DNA of 53,304 nt from Sandarakinorhabdus oryzae (GTDB lineage Bacteria > Pseudomonadota > Alphaproteobacteria > Sphingomonadales > Sphingomonadaceae). Location: assembly GCF_009733735.1 (NCBI RefSeq), contig NZ_WNJP01000003.1, positions 1-53,304 of the forward strand. The letters run 5' to 3'. Below, one piece after another: positions 38,453 to 44,889 of the stretch (positions are counted from its first letter, which is position 1; every line of letters starts with the position of its first letter). Made by a program: the position numbers and the translations under genes. The notes below the pieces were generated by a model. It was given only the letters and a program-made list of their open reading frames with translations. It searched no databases and had not been told where the DNA came from.

Positions 38453-38491
38453 GGGGAGGAGGCCCCACCTCTTCCTCTCGCTTATTTTTTT
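38453..38491 (+). terminator. Rho-independent terminator of the acyl-CoA synthetase
   Basis: GGGGAGGAGG (38453-38462) pairs with CCTCTTCCTC (38468-38477), 10 bp with two G-U pairs, 5-base loop, followed by TCGCTTA and a seven-T tract (38485-38491). It starts 33 bases after the stop codon. Confidence 0.75.
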
Positions 38492-38559
38492 CAATTCCTC
38501 CCCACCCCAACCATATGATTCGCAAATCATAAACTCTTCCCGCGTAAAGAGGCCTTTGC

Positions 38560-38612
38560 GATTGGGGTCGCTGGAACGGGTGTTGTACAGAAAATCTGTG
38601 CGCAGCCGTTCC
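38560..38612. promoter_or_regulatory. Nested inverted repeats plus 19-bp repeat copy 2 upstream of the ATPase gene
   Basis: GGAACGG (38573-38579) and CCGTTCC (38606-38612) form outer arms; ACAG (38587-38590) and CTGT (38596-38599) form inner arms around AAAAT. The left part, 38560-38578, is the reverse complement of the 19-bp sequence at 28630-28648. The element ends 28 bases before the ATG of the ATPase gene, so it could be an operator or leader hairpin. The surrounding 38420-38640 is AT-richer than average and holds no supported gene. Confidence 0.45.
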
Positions 38613-38640
38613 AATATTGCGGTTGTTTACGGGGGCGCAC

Positions 38641-40116
38641 ATGCGGATTGGGGATTTGTTGGTGGCCGCTGGCCTGGTCGGCCAGGCGGACATTCAGAAG
38701 GCGGTTGATCGGCAGTATGAGCAGGGCGGGCGGCTGGGGCCGCACCTGGTGGCCGTCGGTGCTATCAGCGAGGCCGAACTGCTGGCGTTCGTTGATGCGG
38801 TGCCGCCGGAACCGGCGACGCTGGCCGAGACCGGGATTCCCGAGACCTTCCTGATCGATCTGGTGCTGAAATTCCTCTTCATCGGCCCGGCCGAAAGCGC
38901 CTCTGATCTGGCGCAGGCGTTGCGGCTGTCGCCCGGCCTGGTCACCGAGTTGATGGAAGCCGCCGTGCGTGGCCAGCTGGTCGCGGCGCTGGGCACCAGT
39001 GGCGGTGCGCTGGGCATGCGCTATGAACTGACCGACAGCGGCAAGGTGCGGGCGCGCGAGGCGTTGTCGCGTTCGGCCTATACCGGGCCGGCGCCGGTGC
39101 CGCTCGACGTCTATGCCCACTGGATCGAGCGCCAGAAGGTCACCAACGAGATCATCGACGTGCAGCGCATGCACCGTGCCTTCGATGGCCTGGAAGTGGC
39201 CGATGCGCTGGTCGATCGGCTGGGCCCGGCCGTGACCATGGGCCGGGCGCTGTTGATGTATGGCCCGCCCGGCAACGGAAAGACCTCGGTGGCGCAGCGG
39301 CTGGACCGGGTGTTCCGCCAGATCATCCACATCCCGCACGCCGTGCTGGTCGAAGGCCAGGTGATGACGGTCTATGATCCCGACGTGCATGTGCCGGTGG
39401 ACGGCGGGGCCGAGGCGCGGCCGGTGCTGGTCGCCAGCCTGTATCGCGAAGAGGCCGATGCCCGCTTCGTGCCGTGTCGCCGCCCCTTCATCGTGACCGG
39501 CGGTGAACTGACGCTGGAAATGCTCGATCTGAAGCACGAGGCCGGCGGCAATTTCTACACCGCGCCGCTGCACATGAAGGCGGCGGGCGGCGTGCTGCTG
39601 ATCGACGATTTCGGCCGCCAGATGGTCTCGCCCACAGCACTGCTCAACCGCTGGATCGTGCCGCTGGAAAACCGGGTGGATTATCTGAAACTCGCCACCG
39701 GCAAGAGCTTCCGCGTGCCGTTCCAGACGGTGGTGATCTTCTCCACCAACCTGGCGCCGGCGGACCTGATGGACCCGGCCTTCCTGCGCCGCATCCCCTA
39801 CAAGCTGGAGATCGGCCCGCCCTCGCCCGAGGCCTGGCGCCGCATCTTCAAGTCGGTCGCCGATACCCATGGTGTGGAGGCGGAGGACATGCAGATCCGC
39901 GCCATCGAGCGTGACCTGGTGAGCCAGGGCATGGACCTTGCCGCCTATCAGCCGCGCTTCCTGATGGAGCAGATCGTCGCTTCGGCGCGTTTCCGCGGCG
40001 TGCCGCCGTCGCTGGCGCCCGACCTGGTGGCGCTGGCGCTGGCCAACTTGACCGTCGGACGCGGCAGCGGCGATGGCGTCGGCATCGGCGCCGGCACCAT
40101 GGCGCGGGTGGCCTGA
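38641..40116 (+). CDS. AAA+ ATPase with tandem MshEN-like motif and winged helix
   Basis: 491 residues from ATG 38641. Residues 1-55 hold two copies of the MshEN pattern (RxG-x2-L-x3-G-x6-L-x3-L-x2-Q): RIGDLLVAAGLVGQADIQ..., full to the Gln, and RLGPHLVAVGAISEAEL. MshEN domains of type II secretion/pilus ATPases bind cyclic di-GMP. Residues about 75-150 look like a winged helix (ASDLAQALRLSP, YELTDSGKVRARE). The AAA+ part has Walker A GPPGNGKT at 208-215, Walker B VLLIDDFG (Asp322, Asp323), sensor region FSTNLAP and FLRRIPYK. No secretion or pilus genes are nearby, so it is an orphan. Role unknown; cyclic-di-GMP control is inference. Confidence 0.82.
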   Translation: MRIGDLLVAAGLVGQADIQKAVDRQYEQGGRLGPHLVAVGAISEAELLAFVDAVPPEPATLAETGIPETFLIDLVLKFLFIGPAESASDLAQALRLSPGLVTELMEAAVRGQLVAALGTSGGALGMRYELTDSGKVRAREALSRSAYTGPAPVPLDVYAHWIERQKVTNEIIDVQRMHRAFDGLEVADALVDRLGPAVTMGRALLMYGPPGNGKTSVAQRLDRVFRQIIHIPHAVLVEGQVMTVYDPDVHVPVDGGAEARPVLVASLYREEADARFVPCRRPFIVTGGELTLEMLDLKHEAGGNFYTAPLHMKAAGGVLLIDDFGRQMVSPTALLNRWIVPLENRVDYLKLATGKSFRVPFQTVVIFSTNLAPADLMDPAFLRRIPYKLEIGPPSPEAWRRIFKSVADTHGVEAEDMQIRAIERDLVSQGMDLAAYQPRFLMEQIVASARFRGVPPSLAPDLVALALANLTVGRGSGDGVGIGAGTMARVA

Positions 40117-40121
40117 CGGCG

Positions 40122-40943
40122 TCAGTTGAAGCTGAAGCGGTACCCGTAGCTGAGGCCGACGGCGAGCTGGTCGCGCTGGCCGCGCTGGCGGATCAGGCTC
40201 GACTCCGCCGTCACGTCGCCCAGGCGGTCATAGCTGGTGAACAGCGTGATGGCGCCGTTGCGGCCAAAGCGACCAAGCGGCCTGGTGAGGCTGGCCGAAA
40301 CCCCGGCCGACATCAGGCCGCTGCCGGTGCGAGAGGCCGGCAATCCGGTGGCGGCGGCCTGCGCCGTGGTCACACCGAAATAGACGTTGCTGTAATCACT
40401 GTCGGCCCAGGTGGCGCGCAGGGCGAGGTTCCACAACAGGCTGGCGTCCTTCTTGCGATCGCTCCAGCCAATGATCGTGTCGGCGATCAGGCCGTCGTGG
40501 CCGCCGGTGCCCTGGCGCAGTTCGGCGCGCAGCCGCAGCCGGCCGCCCACCAGGCTTTTCTGGGCAAAGCCGCCGAATTCACCGGCCACGCCAACATTGC
40601 CCATGCCGCGCAGCGCCGTGCTGCCACCGGTGACAAGGAAGGGCGAACCGCCCGTGTTTTCGCGGCGGCCAAAGCGGATCTTGGCCAATGGGCCCAGCTT
40701 CCAGCCATCCTGGTTGACCATGTTCCAGCCCAGCCCGTCCGGAATGGAGAGGAAGACATCGTCGCGATAGTTCAGTCGCAGATCCGGGAAGATCGACAGG
40801 CCGTGATCACGGCTGCCCTGCCAGACCGGGGCATAGACCGGGGCCACGCCGATCCCGAGCGTGAAGGCCCTGGGCGCCGGTGGTCGCGCCGTTTGGGCAG
40901 TGGCGGGGGCAGCGAGCAAGAGCAGGAGAATGAAGCGGTTCAC
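40122..40943 (-). CDS. MipA/OmpV family outer-membrane protein
   Basis: 273 residues with signal peptide (ILLLLLAAPATAQ). Predicted outer-membrane beta barrel of the MipA/OmpV family: GIGVAPVYAPVWQGSRDHG near the start, then strands with alternating hydrophobic residues, and a C-terminal end VGLSYGYRFSFN with a terminal-aromatic-rich strand as needed for barrel assembly. MipA links peptidoglycan synthesis and hydrolysis in E. coli, but most homologues have no defined role. The gene converges on the ATPase gene, five bases apart, and diverges from the DUF465 gene across 181 bases. Confidence 0.9.
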   Translation of the reverse strand: MNRFILLLLLAAPATAQTARPPAPRAFTLGIGVAPVYAPVWQGSRDHGLSIFPDLRLNYRDDVFLSIPDGLGWNMVNQDGWKLGPLAKIRFGRRENTGGSPFLVTGGSTALRGMGNVGVAGEFGGFAQKSLVGGRLRLRAELRQGTGGHDGLIADTIIGWSDRKKDASLLWNLALRATWADSDYSNVYFGVTTAQAAATGLPASRTGSGLMSAGVSASLTRPLGRFGRNGAITLFTSYDRLGDVTAESSLIRQRGQRDQLAVGLSYGYRFSFN

Positions 40944-41124
40944 GTGGGGCTCCGTTGGGGGGACAGGGCCACGGTGCTGTAGCGATCACATTACAGAAGC
41001 GCAATGTTTCCCGAACGCGCTGCTTTGTCAGCGGTCCGCGGCGGATACGCAATCGCCACGATGGGAAGTGCCCGCGCTCAGGCTCACAGTGAAGCCGGAA
41101 GCACACCCATCGGGAGCCTTTGTG

Positions 41125-41373
41125 ATGAGCCATCTGCCGCAGGACCTGCACGACATCTTCCCCGCTGCGGCGGACCGGCTGCGCCTGTTGAAGGAAACTG
41201 ACCGGCATTTCCGCAGCCTGGCCGATCGCTATGCCGCGCTGGACGATGAGATCCGTCGCAGCGAAATGGGGACGGGGCCGGCGATGGATGATATGCTCGC
41301 CGAAACCATGAAGAAGGAACGGCTGGCCCTGTTGGACCAGATCGCAGCCCTGTTGGAAGGGGAAAAGGCATGA
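41125..41373 (+). CDS. DUF465 (YdcH) family protein
   Basis: 82 residues from ATG 41125, preceded by a GGGAG site. A small helical hairpin: HLPQDLHDIFPAAADRLRLL, ETDRHFRSLADRYAALDDEI, then MKKERLALLDQIAALL, which matches the YdcH/DUF465 pattern (D-x-H-F followed by a second helix with K-K-x-R-L). Cytoplasmic, function not settled; homologues pair as coiled coils. It overlaps the DksA-like gene by four bases (ATGA), so the two are probably translated together. Confidence 0.85.
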   Translation: MSHLPQDLHDIFPAAADRLRLLKETDRHFRSLADRYAALDDEIRRSEMGTGPAMDDMLAETMKKERLALLDQIAALLEGEKA

Positions 41374-41684
41374 ACGTCAACGAGATCGCCGAGATGCTGA
41401 AGGCCCGTCTGGCCGAAGTTCATGCCGAAATCGCGCGCCTGGAACAGGCCACCACGCAGCCGCTGTCGGCCAAGTTCGCCGACCAGGCCAGCGACCTAGA
41501 GGAACTGGCCACCAACGAAGGGCTGGAAGTACAGCATATCCACGAGGCCGAGCAGATCATCGCCGCCCTGGCCCGCATCGAGGCCGGCGACTATGGCGAG
41601 TGCGAGGTGTGCGGCGGCGATATCGCCCCGGCCCGTCTGGCCGCCCTGCCCACCGCCACCCGTTGCATCAAGTGCGCGGCATGA
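41370..41684 (+). CDS. TraR/DksA family zinc-finger protein
   Basis: 104 residues. An N-terminal coiled coil (MLKARLAEVHAEIARLEQA) is followed by LIARIEAGDYGECEVCGGDI-type sequence; the zinc finger is CEVCGGDI and CIKC, four cysteines (C-x2-C-x17-C-x2-C) as in DksA/TraR. These bind RNA polymerase through the secondary channel and affect promoters together with ppGpp. The coiled coil is shorter than in DksA and lacks a clear DxxDxA tip, so it is more like the short TraR-type paralogues. Start overlaps the DUF465 stop. Confidence 0.85.
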   Translation: MNVNEIAEMLKARLAEVHAEIARLEQATTQPLSAKFADQASDLEELATNEGLEVQHIHEAEQIIAALARIEAGDYGECEVCGGDIAPARLAALPTATRCIKCAA

Positions 41685-41725
41685 TGGCGGGTGACAGGGC
41701 GCAGCCGGGCGGCTAACCACCCGGC

Positions 41726-42313
41726 ATGAGCCTGTTGCCCCACCCTGCCCCATTCACCCGCTTTGGCGACTGGTTTGCAGCGGCACAAGCTGCAGAACCC
41801 AACGACCCCAATGCGATGGCGCTGGCAACCGCAACGCCGGAGGCCGCGCCCAGCTTGCGCGTCGTGTTGTTGAAGGCGTGGGATGAACGCGGCTTTGTGT
41901 TCTACACCAATCTCGACAGCCAGAAGGGCCGCGAGATCGCCGCCAACGCCCGCGTGCATCTGAACTTCCACTGGAAATCGCTGCAGCGCCAGGTCCGCAT
42001 TGGCGGCCACGCCGAACTGGTGAGTGATGCGGAGGCCGACGCTTATTTCGCCACCCGCCCGCGCGAGAGCCAGCTGGGCGCCTGGGCCAGCCTGCAAAGC
42101 CAACCCCTGCCCGATCGCGCCACCTTCGACGCCCGCATCGCCGGGTTTGCGGCGCAATTTCCGGATGTCGTGCCGCGCCCGCCGCGCTGGAGCGGCTGGC
42201 GAGTGGTGCCTGAGCGCATCGAGTTTTGGCAGGCGCGCGATGGCCGCTGGCATGAACGCGAGGTTTATTGGCGCGAGGCAGATGGCTGGCGCTTCGGGCT
42301 GGTCTACCCTTGA
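41726..42313 (+). CDS. pdxH: Pyridoxamine 5'-phosphate oxidase
   Basis: Oxidises pyridoxine/pyridoxamine phosphate to PLP using FMN. 195 residues, shorter than the 218 of E. coli because of a reduced N-terminus. Conserved segments: PSLRVVLLKAWDERGFVFYTN, RQVRIGGHAELV, YFATRPRESQLGAWAS and the signature WSGWRVVPERIEFWQAR...RWHER. The flavin and PLP contact residues (RPxxSQ, HxR) are present. Follows the DksA-like gene by 41 bases; PhzF-like gene next. Confidence 0.93.
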   Translation: MSLLPHPAPFTRFGDWFAAAQAAEPNDPNAMALATATPEAAPSLRVVLLKAWDERGFVFYTNLDSQKGREIAANARVHLNFHWKSLQRQVRIGGHAELVSDAEADAYFATRPRESQLGAWASLQSQPLPDRATFDARIAGFAAQFPDVVPRPPRWSGWRVVPERIEFWQARDGRWHEREVYWREADGWRFGLVYP

Positions 42314-42326
42314 GGATTTGGCCCTG

Positions 42327-43160
42327 ATGCGCCTCTCGTTCCAACAGGTCGATGCCTTTGCCGACGGCGCCTTCACCGGCAATCCAGCGGCGGTGATGTT
42401 CCTGCCCGGCTGGTTGCCGGACAGGGTGCTGCAGGGCGTCGCGGCGGACAATAATCTGTCCGAAACCGCCTTCCTGGTGCCGCACGACGGGCCAGAGGCC
42501 GACTTCCAGTTACGCTGGTTCACGCCCTTGCTGGAAGTGGCGCTGTGCGGTCACGCCACGCTGGCCAGCGGCCATGTCGTGCTGGATGCGTTGCCCGATC
42601 TGGCCAATGTGCGCTTTCTCACCACTCAAGCCGGCGTGCTGAGCGTGGCGCGCGATGGCGACCGGCTGGCAATGCGGTTGCCAGCCTGGCCGGCGGATCG
42701 GCCAGTAACGGAGGCGGAAGCAGACGCGGTGGCTGCCGCGCTGGGCGCACGACCGGTGGAAGTGTGGGCCCGAAGCCGTGATTATCTGGTGGCGGTGTTC
42801 GACTCCCCTGACGAGGTGCGCGGCCTGCAACCGGATCATGCCGCCATCCTGGGACTGGCCCCAGGCATCGACCTGATGCTGATCGCCACGGCGCCGGGTG
42901 AGGCGACTGACGTGCTGTCCCGCGTGTTCGTACCGGCCTGCGGCGTCAATGAAGACCCGGTCACCGGCAGCGCCCATGCGGTGATCGCGCCCTTCTGGGC
43001 GGCACGCTTTGGCCGGCCGAATTTCACAGCGGTTCAGGCCAGCGCGCGCGGCGGGCGGCTCGATTGCCGGGTCGAAGGCGACAGCGTCATCCTCACCGGC
43101 AAGGCCCGCACTGTTATCCGCGGCGAGTATGACTTGCCGGATGCCGCCTTGAACGGCTAA
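42327..43160 (+). CDS. PhzF family isomerase-like protein
   Basis: 277 residues from ATG 42327. Fold related to diaminopimelate epimerase, with signature DAFADGAFTGNPAAV and the active-site Glu in NLSETAFL, and the second half GVNEDPVTGSAHAVIAPFW. Family members include phenazine-pathway isomerases, but no other phenazine genes are here, so the natural substrate is unknown. It lies between pdxH and dapF, another member of the same fold. Confidence 0.88.
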   Translation: MRLSFQQVDAFADGAFTGNPAAVMFLPGWLPDRVLQGVAADNNLSETAFLVPHDGPEADFQLRWFTPLLEVALCGHATLASGHVVLDALPDLANVRFLTTQAGVLSVARDGDRLAMRLPAWPADRPVTEAEADAVAAALGARPVEVWARSRDYLVAVFDSPDEVRGLQPDHAAILGLAPGIDLMLIATAPGEATDVLSRVFVPACGVNEDPVTGSAHAVIAPFWAARFGRPNFTAVQASARGGRLDCRVEGDSVILTGKARTVIRGEYDLPDAALNG

Positions 43161-43170
43161 CGCCGGGGGC

Positions 43171-43974
43171 ATGACGCGGTTCATCAAGATGCACGGGCTG
43201 GGAAATGATTTCCTGGTTCTGGACGCGCGCACACAGCCGATTGTGCTGACGACGAACCAGGTGCGGGCACTGGCCAATCGCCACACCGGCATAGGGTTCG
43301 ACCAGCTGATCCTGATTGAGCCGAGCATCTCCGCCGACGTGCGCCTGCGCTTCTGGAACAGCGACGGCGGCGAGGTGGCCGCCTGTGGCAATGGCAGCCG
43401 GGCGGCGGCCACCCTGCTCGGCGGACAACTTCGCATCGAAACCGCCGGCGGCCGTCTCGACAGCGTCGCCAAGGCCGGCGGCGCCGAAGTGGACATGGGC
43501 GCGCCGCGCTGGGATTGGGATGCGGTGCCGCTGGCCTATCCGATGGACACGCGCTCGCTCCCGCTGGCCTGGGGTGATCTGGAGCATCCCGTGGCACTGT
43601 CGGTCGGCAATCCCCATGCGGTGTTCTTCGTGCCCGATGCGGCTGCCGTGGCGCTGGAGCAGATTGGCCCAACCATCGAGAACGACCCGGTTTTCCCGGA
43701 ACGGGTGAATGTCGGCATTGCCCAGGTCACAGCGCGCGATCACCTGATCCTGCGCGTGTGGGAACGCGGTGCCGGTGCGACCCTGGCCTGTGGAACGGGC
43801 GCGGTGGCAGCCGTGGCGGCGGCGCAGCGGCGCGGGCTGGTGGATGATGTCGTTGGCGTGTCCCTGCCCGGTGGTGATCTGGTCATCAGCCGCCGTACTG
43901 ATGGTCATCTGTTGCTGGCCGGCCCCGCCGTCATCGCCTTTACCGGCGACGTTGATCTGGAGCGTTACGCATGA
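43171..43974 (+). CDS. dapF: Diaminopimelate epimerase
   Basis: Interconverts LL- and meso-diaminopimelate for lysine and peptidoglycan synthesis. 267 residues. Both catalytic cysteines are present: ACGNGSRAAA in the first half and LACGTGAVAAV in the second, plus the opening MHGLGNDFLVLDA. Preceded by the same-fold PhzF-like gene (10 bases) and overlapping the ftsY start by four bases. In many alphaproteobacteria a tRNA methylthiotransferase gene (mtaB) lies between dapF and ftsY; it is absent here. Confidence 0.95.
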   Translation: MTRFIKMHGLGNDFLVLDARTQPIVLTTNQVRALANRHTGIGFDQLILIEPSISADVRLRFWNSDGGEVAACGNGSRAAATLLGGQLRIETAGGRLDSVAKAGGAEVDMGAPRWDWDAVPLAYPMDTRSLPLAWGDLEHPVALSVGNPHAVFFVPDAAAVALEQIGPTIENDPVFPERVNVGIAQVTARDHLILRVWERGAGATLACGTGAVAAVAAAQRRGLVDDVVGVSLPGGDLVISRRTDGHLLLAGPAVIAFTGDVDLERYA

Positions 43975-44885
43975 GCTGGATGGCGCGACTGAAGCAGGGG
44001 CTCGCGAAGTCGACCAAGCGCCTGGCGGATAACATCACGGGCCTCGCCACAGGCACCCAACCGCTGGATGAAGCCCGGCTTGATGAGATCGAGGATGCGC
44101 TGATCGCGGCCGATCTCGGCCCGGCCGTGGCAGGCCGAATTCGTGCCCGGCTGGCCACCCAGAAGTTCACCAGCTACGCCGACGATGGCGATATCCGCGC
44201 CGTGGTGGCCGACGAAGTGGAAAAAGTGCTGACGCCGGTGGCACTCCCGCTGGAGCTCACCCATCGCCCCCATGTGGTGTTGGTTGTGGGTGTCAACGGC
44301 AGCGGCAAGACAACCACGATCGCCAAACTGGCCAGCCAATGGCAAGCCGGCGGCAAATCGGTGATGCTGGCTGCTGGCGACACGTTTCGGGCCGCCGCCA
44401 TTGCCCAGCTGAAGATCTGGGCCGAGCGGGTGGGCGTGCCGATCGTTGCCGGCGACCAGGGCGGCGATGCCGCCAGCCTGGCCTTTGACGCCGTCAAGCG
44501 CGCCATGGACGAGGGCATCGACGTGTTGATCATCGACACCGCCGGTCGCCTGCAGAACAAGGCTGGCCTGATGGACGAACTGGCCAAGATGAAGCGGGTG
44601 ATCGGCAAGCTCGATCCGTCGGCGCCGCACGATGTGCTGCTGGTCCTGGATGCCACCACCGGCCAGAACGCGCTCAGCCAGATCGAGGTGTTTGGCCAGG
44701 TCGCCGGTGTCACCGGGCTGGTGATGACCAAGCTTGATGGCTCGGCGCGCGGCGGCATGCTGGTCGCGGCGGCCGAGAAATTCGGGCTGCCCATCCACGC
44801 CATCGGCGTTGGCGAGGGCATGGACGATCTGCAGCCGTTCGATGCGGGTGAGTTCGCCCGTGCGCTGGCTGGCGTGGAGGGCTGA
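43971..44885 (+). CDS. ftsY: Signal recognition particle receptor
   Basis: GTPase that docks SRP-ribosome complexes at the inner membrane. 304 residues: only the NG domain. N-terminal helical bundle (LDEARLDEIEDALIAADLG), G1 VNGSGKTTTIAKLA, G2 DTFRAAAIAQL, G3 DTAGRLQNKAGLM, G4 TKLDGSARGG and G5 GVGEGMDDL. The long acidic A-domain seen in many homologues is missing, leaving about 15 residues of basic helix at the start (RLKQGLAKSTKRL), which can itself bind membranes. Start overlaps the dapF stop. Confidence 0.94.
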   Translation: MSWMARLKQGLAKSTKRLADNITGLATGTQPLDEARLDEIEDALIAADLGPAVAGRIRARLATQKFTSYADDGDIRAVVADEVEKVLTPVALPLELTHRPHVVLVVGVNGSGKTTTIAKLASQWQAGGKSVMLAAGDTFRAAAIAQLKIWAERVGVPIVAGDQGGDAASLAFDAVKRAMDEGIDVLIIDTAGRLQNKAGLMDELAKMKRVIGKLDPSAPHDVLLVLDATTGQNALSQIEVFGQVAGVTGLVMTKLDGSARGGMLVAAAEKFGLPIHAIGVGEGMDDLQPFDAGEFARALAGVEG

Positions 44886-44889
44886 CGGC

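Noticed and set aside
38573-38612. Possible second LexA box from the GGAAC/GTTCC arms
   Set aside because: The spacing is 28 bases and the arms are inverted; the alphaproteobacterial box is a direct repeat with 7 bases between.
35510-38614. A 1034-codon open frame on the minus strand
   Set aside because: It runs antisense through the cytochrome, NHL and acyl-CoA synthetase genes, which have clear motifs and signal peptides. Long antisense frames arise from high third-position GC. The first part reads sensibly only by chance.
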